From: Qipengyuania vulgaris
GTDB taxonomy: Bacteria > Pseudomonadota > Alphaproteobacteria > Sphingomonadales > Sphingomonadaceae
Reading direction: 5' to 3'
DNA: 64,000 nt
Assembly: GCF_009827325.1 (NCBI RefSeq)
Contig: NZ_WTYC01000009.1
Span: forward strand, 1 to 64,000
The first letter of the stretch is position 1. Each line of letters starts with the position of its first letter. The notes below the pieces were generated by a model that was not told where the DNA came from, searched no databases, and saw only the letters and a program-made list of their open reading frames with translations. The position numbers and the translations under genes are program-made. This document shows positions 37,901 through 47,465 of this stretch, in pieces.

Positions 37901-39983
37901 GCGTTCGCTCTGATTTTAGCGGAATGCCGCGCCACACGCTTATCGCATAGGAACCATCGGAAGCTTTCGTAACGCCATCGAAGCTCAGTGGATCGACAAG
38001 CTCATTGTTCGCGCGAAGTTCTACCTGCTCGCCGATTTCGTGTCGCACGGCAACCCGAACTGCGGGAGCTCTAGGATTATGATCCACGGCGGGAAAAATG
38101 AAACCGGCTGGACCGTCGCCAACCGTTGCCCAAGCGATCTCGGCACCTGAAGCTTCGGCATCACCGAGTACTTCGTCGTCCTGATCATCGGCTCTATCAT
38201 TCCAACCATACGGCAGTTCTGCATGGAAGTCTGCGACGACAAGGCTGCCACCTTGGCCTCTTACGAAGCGGGAATTTGCCGAGCCGCCGTTCGCAGTCGA
38301 ACGAGCGCAGAGCACGAACTGACCTGATATTGGAAGGGTCTGGTCCTGCGCCTGCACCACGTGCGTTCCGGGAGCAATCCCTTCGAAATGGTATCGACCT
38401 TCCGCATCGGTTACCGCAAAACTTCCGTCCTCCAGCATGACCCGGACACCCGCTATGCCACGGCGTCCTTCTCTGTTGCAGGAGCCGGAAGTGATCCGGC
38501 CCATTACTACCATCTTGTTGCCGATAGTTTCCTTGCTGATACGAAGGTTGGCACTGGCAACGACCGCCGCGCCGCGACCGTCGCTTGCACTTGCGCGATT
38601 GACAGCAAAGCCTTCGGGAGCATCTGCGCGAACTGCCATTGCATAGGTAATGCGGTGGCCTGCGCCAGCTGCAATTTCGTCGAAACGTACTTTGAGCGTC
38701 TTTCCATCTTCGGCAATGCTGACGCGCTCTTCGGCGCGCTCGCCGTCGACCCTGATGCTATCCGGTCGGAGGCGGAGCCATTCGGATGGAGTGTCAGTTA
38801 TGACCACATTCCGCTTGGACCCCATTACATCGGGATTGCTGACCGTGATGCTGTAGAAGACGACGTCTCCAGGTAACGCGATCTGGCGCGACACGCTCTT
38901 ATCGAGACTTACGTTCACAAGCGGCCGGTCAAGCGGTATATCGAACTGGGGTATAGCCGATGAAGTGACTGAGAATTGGCTCTGATACGAGGCTTCGGTA
39001 ATAACAAAAACGCCGCCTGTGGGGCGGGTAAAAGCCACCAGCTCTTTTTCTGAAACGGTCGATGGACCGGAATATGGTGAGGGCGGACTGACTTCGACCA
39101 GAAAAGACCCGCTAGCGACTATGGGGAAGCGATACTCTCCGGGCAGCATCTCATAAGTGCGCCCGGCACCATCCGTGACGGGCTGCCCACTCGTGACACT
39201 TGAGGGCCAGTAGGTCACGCCATCTTCGGCAAAAACTTCTGCAGGAAGTCCTGATGCGGCATTAACCAAGGTTAGGCGCGCGCCGTCGATGATCTGCCCA
39301 TTCTGGCTGTCGAAAACGAAACCGGAAGTTTTGTTTAAAACGTTGACGATGGCGGTGACGACGAGGGCGGCCCGTGAATCGTGATAGGTTACACTGATGT
39401 TCTCCCCCGAGTGCAGACTGAGAATGCAGTCGCCCGCAATTGGCTGCGGAGGGATTGACGCGGTTTGAATACTTCCGGCAAATTCACCAGAATTTTCAGA
39501 AGTTTCGAAAACGGTCAGTCTTTCCTCATCTCCCGAGGGAGTAGTCAGGACGACTTCGATGGAGTCGCGGGAGGAAGGAGACAGGTTCGCCGCAGGAGCA
39601 GAGACATCGAAGAAAAGTGTCTGTCCGATGCGTATCGAGGTCGCCGGCGAAACCGAATAGCTCGAAGGTGCTGCAGCACCTACAGAGGTGGATGGTGTCA
39701 AAGTACTTGAGCCGCACAGTGACGGCGAGAATTGGAGCGTCGTGCTGCCGGCTATATCTGGCAGATAAGTTCCGATGGCGGCCTGAGCCGAGGCAACCGC
39801 AATGCGGACCTCATTCGAACGGGCGGTCTCGATTACACCGCTGGCTCGCCACTGCGCTTCAGCAATGTTTGTAATAGTCTGAGATACAGGCGCATCTTGG
39901 GCATAGGCCGGAATCGCGACGAAAAGCAGTAGCACCCCGAGGAATGCTGCTGATAAATCGCTGAGATTCCGGCCCAATACCAT
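34944..39983 (-). CDS. Giant DUF11 / SdrD-B-like / Big_1-like protein with predicted outer-membrane barrel (operon gene 4)
   Basis: 1679 aa. Signal peptide 1-29 (ending AIPAYAQ). In order: a short N-terminal module (30-65) shared with genes 1 and 3; an Ig-like region (about 100-210); an SdrD-B-like segment (about 215-330). Next come a DUF11 module (about 355-480: VVFYSITVSNPDVMGSKRNV) and a second SdrD-B/carboxypeptidase-regulatory-like module (about 490-550: MLEDGSFAVTDAEGRYHFEG). A Big_1-like domain (about 720-840: LVADGTTKSVVAVRITDRKG) precedes the last part. From about 845 to the end, many alternating amphipathic strands with aromatic girdles suggest a beta-barrel of TonB-receptor or autotransporter size. 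The last residues are SFLGIGR, without the usual terminal Phe. Probably a surface anchor or export pore; no known function. Confidence 0.8.
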   Translation of the reverse strand: MVLGRNLSDLSAAFLGVLLLFVAIPAYAQDAPVSQTITNIAEAQWRASGVIETARSNEVRIAVASAQAAIGTYLPDIAGSTTLQFSPSLCGSSTLTPSTSVGAAAPSSYSVSPATSIRIGQTLFFDVSAPAANLSPSSRDSIEVVLTTPSGDEERLTVFETSENSGEFAGSIQTASIPPQPIAGDCILSLHSGENISVTYHDSRAALVVTAIVNVLNKTSGFVFDSQNGQIIDGARLTLVNAASGLPAEVFAEDGVTYWPSSVTSGQPVTDGAGRTYEMLPGEYRFPIVASGSFLVEVSPPSPYSGPSTVSEKELVAFTRPTGGVFVITEASYQSQFSVTSSAIPQFDIPLDRPLVNVSLDKSVSRQIALPGDVVFYSITVSNPDVMGSKRNVVITDTPSEWLRLRPDSIRVDGERAEERVSIAEDGKTLKVRFDEIAAGAGHRITYAMAVRADAPEGFAVNRASASDGRGAAVVASANLRISKETIGNKMVVMGRITSGSCNREGRRGIAGVRVMLEDGSFAVTDAEGRYHFEGIAPGTHVVQAQDQTLPISGQFVLCARSTANGGSANSRFVRGQGGSLVVADFHAELPYGWNDRADDQDDEVLGDAEASGAEIAWATVGDGPAGFIFPAVDHNPRAPAVRVAVRHEIGEQVELRANNELVDPLSFDGVTKASDGSYAISVWRGIPLKSERTRLIADVSNANGSSSNQFERIVHFSGAPSNVSLVADQSRLVADGTTKSVVAVRITDRKGQPVRSGVSGAVEINAPYESAEALEAMQLRQLGGLSGAKPTWTIRGDDGVALIELSPTLVSGQLDLDFTFTDGKITRREKIEAWVVPGDTDWTLVGLAEASLGARTIADNMEVNGSFDSDLGQEGRVAFYAKGKVLGKFLLTAAYDSAKQKDEQRFQGSIDPDAYYTVFADGSARRFDAASREKLYLRVETSTFYAIYGDFRTGFNQTNLARYDRAATGVKAEGRFGALHVQGFAADIETRFRRDEIQGNGLTGPYRLSSRAIVPNSETVALEIRDRFRSEIIVERRELTRFIDYDLDLLSGTIRFKEPVLSRDFDLNPQFIVIDYETQDPRSTGQLNAGVRSDVLVADGDLRLGSTFVTDEGDGARTEMLAVDVKARLGSSTELRSEAAASVKNGVVSAAWQVEAEHHTGDLDVIAFARTVEPDFGVGQQNGAEQGRRKMGVDARYSISETLGVTGSAWHDSSLTDDARRNAIQIQAGYREQSTSLRLGLAHFDDRYRDGTSGSSTVLEGGASHRLLDNRLEINASTSIALSATESIDLPTRHRVGARYSVAKDVRLIGTYEVAEGKAIDAETLQGGVEVSPWAGARATGMLGQQSISELGARSYAAFGLAQSFTLSSHLTLDGTIDVNRQLGGVDQSKVINPQHPVSSGGHLGQDGQLFEDFAAITLGASWRKDRWAANARGEHRDGEQSDRTGLTFGAIRQLGEGSVLGSGFTWTRAESNTGSESEIFDGSIAAAYRPESSDFGFLAKLEYRSDSVTGAIDGETGPSGRSALIVNGEAKSRRLIGSVSTNWSPSRNDIEEGRSMNRSEFGLFVGGRYNFDAIESLSIEGFSLLAGVDARIGIGERFEIGGLATVRSNLTDGYTSFSFGPELGFSPKNDVLLTVGYNLRGFRDEDFSAARNTDEGLYTSIRMKFDADTFSFLGIGR

Positions 39984-39997
39984 GGCGCATTCAGCGA

Positions 39998-41035
39998 CTA
40001 GTCGATCGTCGCCTGGAAAATCACAGTACGCGTAGTGCCCGCTGCAATGTCCTCGAGCGAGCCCGTTATCGTTCCTGCGTTATATAAACCGTCCGTGGTC
40101 GCATCATCGAGGTCGCAGGTCGGACCATTCATGCGAACTACTGTGGCGGTATCGAAATAGGAGATGCCTGTCGGCAGACTGTCCGTGACGGTAACACCGC
40201 TCGCTGTCGCACTACCCGCTGCGTTCGAAACAGCGATGCAGTATTCGATTACGGCGCCCGGAATGGCCTTGGGATTAGCAGTGCCGCTTACCGGATCGCT
40301 AAGGACAGTACTTGTTTTTGCGACGCTTAACGCTGCCGCCGAAACGACGTAGTCGTCTGCAGCAGAGAAGGCGCCATCATACTCTCCGTCAGTGAGGCCC
40401 TCCGCATCTGCAAGTACGGTGTCGACAGCATTGACAGTGTTGGTATCCGAATTTTCTAGAAGTGCTCCCTGGGAGCCTGAGGAACCGCCAGCATGAGCCT
40501 GGGCCGTGAGTACTACGGTCGCCACGTCGCCGGTTGCCCTACCGAGTGGGATATCTGACCTAATTTGGACGCTTACTGAGGCGTCAGCGGCCAGTTCGTC
40601 TATGAAAGTTGCCTCGACAAAGGTGCCGTCCCCGTTCCGATCTATGAGGATCGTGACGTTGCTTGTGTCGAAATTATCGGTTCCCGTGATGCCACCAGCG
40701 CCGCCAGCCTGCTGTGCAGCGGTAAGTGCGAAGTCTAGTGTATCATTCGAGAGGTTGGTCACGGAAAAGGTCGTGATCCGCGAAACCGCGCCAGGTGAGA
40801 CAATTGTCTGCTCCCCGCCGGATTCGGCCACAGTGACGTTGACCTTGCGGTCGACAACGAATTCATCCGTTGCCGTTTCGTCGTTTTGACTGACCCCGCC
40901 GACCGAATAGCTCACCGATACGCTATTCTGAATTGTCTGGCCGGCGTTCGTGCCTTCCGCAAAGGCTGGACTAGCGCCGAGAGCAATGAGCGGTAAGGCG
41001 CTCACCGCACCCAGCAGCTTGCTGGTGCGTTTCAT
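39998..41035 (-). CDS. DUF11-type exported protein (operon gene 3)
   Basis: 345 aa; signal peptide MKRTSKLLGAVSALPLIALG ending SPAFA. The mature N-terminus (NAGQTIQNSVSVSYSVGG) matches the shared module of genes 1 and 4. A middle Ig-like domain is rich in Asp, Gly and Thr (IDRNGDGTFVEATFID resembles a calcium-binding loop). The C-terminal DUF11 module starts SVAKTSTVLSDPVSG and PGAVIEYCIAVSN and ends RTVIFQATID. Very acidic, no membrane segment: a secreted or surface subunit. It lies 14 bases before the barrel gene, so it is certainly in the same operon. Confidence 0.85.
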   Translation of the reverse strand: MKRTSKLLGAVSALPLIALGASPAFAEGTNAGQTIQNSVSVSYSVGGVSQNDETATDEFVVDRKVNVTVAESGGEQTIVSPGAVSRITTFSVTNLSNDTLDFALTAAQQAGGAGGITGTDNFDTSNVTILIDRNGDGTFVEATFIDELAADASVSVQIRSDIPLGRATGDVATVVLTAQAHAGGSSGSQGALLENSDTNTVNAVDTVLADAEGLTDGEYDGAFSAADDYVVSAAALSVAKTSTVLSDPVSGTANPKAIPGAVIEYCIAVSNAAGSATASGVTVTDSLPTGISYFDTATVVRMNGPTCDLDDATTDGLYNAGTITGSLEDIAAGTTRTVIFQATID

Positions 41036-41106
41036 GGTATTGAATCCCCTGCTATTGCAGCTGCGCGTTACCCCGCCCGCAGCCTTAGGCGGCTACGTTC
41101 AGCTCT

Positions 41107-41577
41107 TCAGCGAACGATCCCGTAATAATTGAGAGTGCCTTTCGCCCCTGGATCAAGGCGTTCTAGCGTCCAGCGAATGTGAGTGACATCGCGCGCTTCA
41201 GCTGCGCGGGCTCCTGCTTCAGCATCCTCAATCTTAATGGCGCCAAGGTCGCCGAAGGTGGCGCCTCCATCGACAGAAACTTGAAAAGCTGCATCAGCCT
41301 CAGCGAGTCGAATTGCCGTAGGCAGCGGATTGGTGACCACGAAGTTTTCTACGGGTTCGCCGCCCGAATTCTCGTAGCTCGTGGTGAACAGCAGTCTATC
41401 ACCTGGCACAACGCCTTCGGGGGCGGCGAGAACCTTTTGCGCTTTGCCATCCTCGGTCACAACCCGTTCGAGTTGCACTATCCCGCTCAGGACGACGGTG
41501 TCCTTTGCCGTTGCCGGAACGCTTGCGACGAGGGCGGCAACGGAGAGCACGGATGTTTTTATGAGGTTAGAGAACAT
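41107..41577 (-). CDS. Small exported Ig-like protein (operon gene 2)
   Basis: 156 aa from the ATG at 41577, preceded by GAGGAAAA. Signal peptide MFSNLIKTSVLSVAALVASV, cleaved after ATA. The mature part is a single module: DRLLFTTSYENSGGEPVENF, VVTNPLPTAIRLAEADAAFQ and a C-terminus GTLNYYGIVR. The N-P-L-P-x-x-I pattern is that of a single DUF11 unit, so it may be a monomeric version of the domain found repeated in its neighbours. The in-frame extension to 41721 overlaps gene 1 and is rejected. Spacing is 31 bases from gene 1 and 71 bases to gene 3. Confidence 0.8.
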   Translation of the reverse strand: MFSNLIKTSVLSVAALVASVPATAKDTVVLSGIVQLERVVTEDGKAQKVLAAPEGVVPGDRLLFTTSYENSGGEPVENFVVTNPLPTAIRLAEADAAFQVSVDGGATFGDLGAIKIEDAEAGARAAEARDVTHIRWTLERLDPGAKGTLNYYGIVR

Positions 41578-41608
41578 GTGATTTTCCTCGAGGTTCAGTC
41601 GTGCGATC

Positions 41609-42586
41609 TCAGTCGATCGTGACGTCGAAAGTAACGGTGTAGCTGGCACCGGCCGCGGCCGAGCCGACATCAACCGTGATACCAGAATTATTCGCCTCCC
41701 CCGCGTCCGCGTCAGATGCATCTGTTAGAGGCGCTCCATCGAGCGTGAGCGTGGCAGGTTTGTACGTCGTGCCCGCGGGGATGGCGTCCGTCACGTTAAG
41801 ATCAGTGATTGAGCCGCTACCGCCGACATTGGCCACGATAGTGAAGGTAATCGTTGCATCGGGAACGGCTTCGGATCCTCCGAACGGATCGATAACGCTT
41901 GCTGTCTTGATCAGACTCAGAGCCGCGAGGCGTGCGATTAGTGAGCCATCGACGTCTGCATCAGCGCTTGTTGTGCCAACGACTGCGTTGCTTCCGTTGA
42001 CCCCTTGGCCCGCAAAGCTTGTACCGGGCGCGCCTGCGCCGGTCACGGCCTGAGCGACAAGCTTGACTGCGCTGCTATCGCCATCGGTGACACCTGCGGG
42101 CGAGTTGACCAATACAAACACCGTGAGTGCGGCATCTGCGTCGAGAGAAGGAGTAGGCGCGCCCGCACCCAGAACCACGTCAACACCGTCATCATAGATG
42201 CCGTTGCCGTTGGTATCGTAGGCAAGCCCATCAACCGTTACGTCGAAATCATTTCCCGTCACTGCAGCGTCAGCGGTTAAGTTAAAGGCTTCGGGACCAT
42301 TGCCGGTATTAGTAATCTCGAAGGTGAGCACAGCAGAGGCGTTGCCGATCGCAACCGCGCTGCCGTCCTGCCAGGCTGCAGTAACATCAAGAAGCTCGTC
42401 GACCTGCACGGTGACAGTATTTGAATCTACCGTCTGCGGCGTGCCGTCCGCATCAGAGAATTCAGCGGTAGCGGTATTCTCGATAAGCGTGCCTGCAGGC
42501 ACGCCGTCGGCCATCGCTGGCGATGCCACGAGAAAGGTTGCGAGGACCAGCGGACTGGCGGCGAACTTGAGACCCATGTGTTCCAT
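41609..42586 (-). CDS. DUF11-type exported protein (operon gene 1)
   Basis: 325 aa; signal peptide to ASPAMA, then the shared N-terminal module (AGTLIENTATAEFSDADG). The middle domain carries YDTNGNGIYDDGVDVV, a DxDxG-type calcium-loop-like stretch. The C-terminal DUF11 module has SLIKTASVIDPFGGSE, VTDAIPAGTTYKPATLTLDG and ends YTVTFDVTID. Strongly acidic and Lys/Arg-poor, as expected for a surface protein. ATGs at 42586 and 42577 are both possible. First gene of the operon; the presumed promoter lies in the 0.7 kb gap upstream. Confidence 0.85.
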   Translation of the reverse strand: MEHMGLKFAASPLVLATFLVASPAMADGVPAGTLIENTATAEFSDADGTPQTVDSNTVTVQVDELLDVTAAWQDGSAVAIGNASAVLTFEITNTGNGPEAFNLTADAAVTGNDFDVTVDGLAYDTNGNGIYDDGVDVVLGAGAPTPSLDADAALTVFVLVNSPAGVTDGDSSAVKLVAQAVTGAGAPGTSFAGQGVNGSNAVVGTTSADADVDGSLIARLAALSLIKTASVIDPFGGSEAVPDATITFTIVANVGGSGSITDLNVTDAIPAGTTYKPATLTLDGAPLTDASDADAGEANNSGITVDVGSAAAGASYTVTFDVTID

Positions 42587-43304
42587 GGGGGCCTTAGTGG
42601 ACGAAAAAGGTTATCAAACGATTAGCAAATACGTAAATTTCCGTGGGTTGAAATTAACGGATCGTTCACTCTTCCGGCCGGTTTCCGCCTAATGCATAAG
42701 GCATCTTTGACACGAAGGGACCAAGTTACCGTTAGTTTGATTGGTTAACTTTTACTTTAGTTGAGGCGGAGCGCCGTATCTGATGCCTGAGCCAGAAGTT
42801 CGAGAAAAGCAGGGCACCTCTTGGTGGTAGAGACCTAAAGCTTATGTAGAAGAAATAGTCCCTCCTACTTGCAGACTCCAACGAGACTGATCTGTCTGGC
42901 AGCAAGTTAGCAGATGAGGCTGACGTTTCAAACTTGCCAAGGCATCACGGGAACCTCTCGCCTTTTCTTGCTACTCAGAGACAAACACACGAGCACGCAT
43001 GTTCCTGCCACTAGCCTTCTTCTAGCTCGCGAAGCCTGCCTACATTGGTGAACAATCTGGGGAGGCGTCACATTTAGAGCGGCAACAATTGGCCCACGCG
43101 CATTTCAACCATACCTTAGACTCCGTGGACCAAGTCCCCACGCTTACTGCAAATGTCTATTCGACCCATTCTGACCTTGGCGCAGCCGAAGAAGAGCTGC
43201 GGCCATTCAATTTCCAATCCCTGACCCAGAAGACTAGACAGGCCATTGCAAATTAGAACCACATTCTAGAGTGATTTCAGTCGCACTACGTGTATTCGGC
43301 ACCG
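42587..43304. other. Long AT-richer intergenic region upstream of the surface operon
   Basis: About 700 bases between the operon (minus) and the TetR gene (plus). No convincing gene was found on either strand, though the sequence is less GC-rich than the flanks. TTAA-CTTTTAC-TTTA at 42745-42759 resembles the alphaproteobacterial CtrA site TTAA-N7-TTAA with one mismatch, 159 bases before the operon start. It could be a control point, but the motif is short. Confidence 0.4.
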
Positions 43305-43922
43305 ATGGCACAGGAACGAAGCCGCAGGACACGCGAGAAAGTCCTTGAGGCGGCAAGGGACTTAATTGTCGAACATGGCCACGAGCAAGTCTCGCTGAAG
43401 GAGATTTGTGAGCGTTCCGGCGTATCAAATGGTAGTATCTTTCATCATTTTGGTTCGAAGGAAGGTATTGTTCGCGAACTCTTCGCTGCAGAGCGCGCCG
43501 CTTATCTGGGCGTTATCCGAAATGCGATCATGCAATATGATGGCGACCCCTGCGATGCATTCGCCGCCGGTACGCGGGCGGCGTTGCATTACCAGGCGAA
43601 AAATCCCGGTTCGTTCGGCCGGCTTATCGCTGAATTCTCAGACAGCGAGTGGTTGCGCCGCAATGTCGATCTGTGGCTGACGGTGGCATCGGAAGAGGAG
43701 TCTCCTGTGATTGCTTGGGCCGCCGAGTATTTCCGTAGCGGGGCCCTGCCGCGCCTCCCCCCTGCATTCTATCAGGCGGCCATGCTTGGACCAACCGATC
43801 TGCTTTCCCGCGCTCACCGCCAAGGGAGACTCGCGGGAGACATTGAGGAACTGGGAGATGATTTGGCAGAATTCGTAAGCGCCGGCCTCAAGAGCCTGCG
43901 GGACCGCCAGCGAGAGGCTTAG
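43305..43922 (+). CDS. TetR/AcrR-family transcriptional regulator
   Basis: 205 aa. N-terminal TetR helix-turn-helix: RTREKVLEAARDLIVEHG, then VSLKEICERSGVSNGSIFHH and FGSKEGIVRELF. The C-terminal ligand-binding domain is all-helical and unassigned. The ATG at 43305 (MAQERSRR) is preferred to the upstream alternative at 43290. It is divergent from the surface operon across 0.7 kb and could regulate it, but TetR proteins often act elsewhere. Its stop lies about 85 bases before the TPP riboswitch. Confidence 0.92.
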   Translation: MAQERSRRTREKVLEAARDLIVEHGHEQVSLKEICERSGVSNGSIFHHFGSKEGIVRELFAAERAAYLGVIRNAIMQYDGDPCDAFAAGTRAALHYQAKNPGSFGRLIAEFSDSEWLRRNVDLWLTVASEEESPVIAWAAEYFRSGALPRLPPAFYQAAMLGPTDLLSRAHRQGRLAGDIEELGDDLAEFVSAGLKSLRDRQREA

Positions 43923-44005
43923 GTTCTCCATCGAGGCTCGGTGCCATTGCGACCTTGGTCCTTACCGACCCGCTGGACGCGTCTCCTCCAAACGCCTACA
44001 CGCTT

Positions 44006-44095
44006 GTCATCCCCGGGGAGCCATGAGGCTGAGAGGGCGGTTGAAGTCCGCCGACCCGTCGAACCTGAACCGATTAGCATCGGCGGAGGGAGTGG
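44006..44095 (+). promoter_or_regulatory. TPP riboswitch (THI element)
   Basis: All core blocks of the thiamine-pyrophosphate aptamer are present in order: CCCCGGGGAGCC, GGCTGAGAGGGCGG, GACCCGTCGAACCTGAACCG, then GCATCGGCGGAGGGAG. The CUGAGA and ACCUGA blocks are the pyrimidine- and pyrophosphate-binding parts. It lies about 50 bases before the membrane-protein gene at 44144 and controls the operon that includes thiC. High TPP should turn expression off. Confidence 0.92.
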
Positions 44096-44143
44096 GCGGC
44101 CACCGCGTGAAGTCCGCTCTCCCGCCTCGTGGAGAGATTACAT

Positions 44144-44542
44144 ATGGCCGAAGGTATCGACATTCCTGCATGGATCGCCCTTTTCATGGGCCTCTACGCC
44201 CTTGCGGCCGGAATCGGGGAGTTGCGCCACCCGGGCGGGTGGACCGCAATGCTTGAGGATTACGAACGTAACACCGCGTTGCGCTTTCTAACCGGCATCG
44301 TCTGCATCGGGCTGGGCGGTGCGATCTATCTCGTATCGCCGTGGCAGCCGGATGACTGGCTCGCAATCCTTATCACCATCCTCGGCGGCTGGATGGCGAT
44401 CGAGGGCGCGCTGATCCTTGCATTCGGCGATGGCATCATGCGCTTCGCCCGCCGCTTGATGGGCAAGGCCAACCAGCTATGGGCCTGGTTCTCGCTGATC
44501 CTCGGCGCGTTCCTTATCGCCACCGCCCTGTTCCGTCTCTAG
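44144..44542 (+). CDS. Four-helix membrane protein of the TPP-riboswitch operon
   Basis: 132 aa, four hydrophobic helices: IPAWIALFMGLYALAAGIGE, LRFLTGIVCIGLGGAIYLVS, WLAILITILGGWMAIEGALIL and WAWFSLILGAFLIATALFRL. No known domain is recognised. As the first gene behind the TPP riboswitch and 30 bases before thiC, it is expected to be co-regulated with thiamine synthesis, so a role in thiamine or precursor handling at the membrane is possible but not shown. Start at 44144 (MAEGIDIPAW) rather than 44129, because the extension would reach back toward the riboswitch. Confidence 0.8.
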   Translation: MAEGIDIPAWIALFMGLYALAAGIGELRHPGGWTAMLEDYERNTALRFLTGIVCIGLGGAIYLVSPWQPDDWLAILITILGGWMAIEGALILAFGDGIMRFARRLMGKANQLWAWFSLILGAFLIATALFRL

Positions 44543-46691
<2,149 letters not shown>

Positions 46692-46717
46692 GCGACGGAG
46701 AAAGCTCGCGGGAGGAT

Positions 46718-47110
46718 ATGGACACGGCGATCAAGACAATCGTCGTGCCCCACCTGCGCGCGATGGGCTTCAAGGGCTCCATGCCCCACTTCCACCGCCC
46801 GCGCGGAGAGGCGGTGGACCTGCTCTCCTTCCAGTTTCGCTCTGACGGAGGGGCCTTCGTGGTGGAACTGGGCCGCGTGGCTGCGGGCGGGTTCGATTTC
46901 CACGGCAAACACATCCCCGCCGCGAAGGCACAAAACCGCTACCTGAAAGAACGCCACCGCCTCGGCAGCGAACTGCGCGTGAATTATGGCGACCACTGGT
47001 TTGTGTTTTCAGGGCACGATGCGGACGAGGTTGCGCGGGAGGTTTGTGGGGCGCTTGACCAGGCGGAGGTGTGGGCGTTTGTGGATACGGTGGCGGTGCT
47101 TGGAGGGTGA
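46718..47110 (+). CDS. DUF4304-like protein
   Basis: 130 aa; an ATG at 46718 preceded by GGAGG. Features: IVVPHLRAMGFKGSMPHFHR, then LLSFQFRSDGGAFVVELG and YLKERHRLGSELRV. This fits the DUF4304 family of small soluble proteins of unknown function that often occur near mobile or toxin-immunity genes. Located 26 bases behind DUF4287, perhaps a late gene of the same transcript. The opposite-strand frame continues into an LRR-like fragment. Confidence 0.75.
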   Translation: MDTAIKTIVVPHLRAMGFKGSMPHFHRPRGEAVDLLSFQFRSDGGAFVVELGRVAAGGFDFHGKHIPAAKAQNRYLKERHRLGSELRVNYGDHWFVFSGHDADEVAREVCGALDQAEVWAFVDTVAVLGG

Positions 47111-47386
47111 GCGCTTGACGCGAACGAGCGCAGCGGTCACCGGCCAGCCGAGATCGAGATATTCAAGCTTTTCGAGCGAGCCGATTTCCTCGAGATAATC
47201 CTGGTTCGGCGCGCCCGCTGCCAATTCTCGCAGTCCGGTTCGCAATCCGATCCCGCGATGCGATGCCTTGTCGCGCCCGACATGCGCGAACTGCACATCC
47301 ATCGGCAGGTCCGCTGCACTCATGAACGCGGGAACATCGGGCCGGCGCAAATGCATCCAGTGGCGGTAATGTTCGTTGAGATCCAT
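47111..47386 (-). pseudogene. Truncated leucine-rich-repeat-like protein fragment
   Basis: From an ATG at 47386 the frame reads HYRHWMHLRRPDVPAFMSAA and GLRELAAGAPNQDYLEEIGS, with LEKLEYLDLGWPVTA, the look of the start of a leucine-rich-repeat protein. Beyond about 47120 the frame runs antisense through the DUF4304 gene to a stop at 47009, and this part is basic and repeat-free, so the gene seems to have lost its 3' end when the DUF4304 end joined. Only about 90 residues of real-looking sequence remain. Confidence 0.5.
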
Positions 47387-47465
47387 CGTCGGATCCTGTC
47401 CTGATCTGATTGGCAAAGCGTAAATCAACCTTGCGGCAGCTTCACCACCGTTCCACATAGCCCCC

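Noticed and set aside
41578-41721. Upstream extension of operon gene 2
   Set aside because: It overlaps gene 1 and lacks the signal peptide; the ATG at 41577 has a ribosome binding site and signal sequence.
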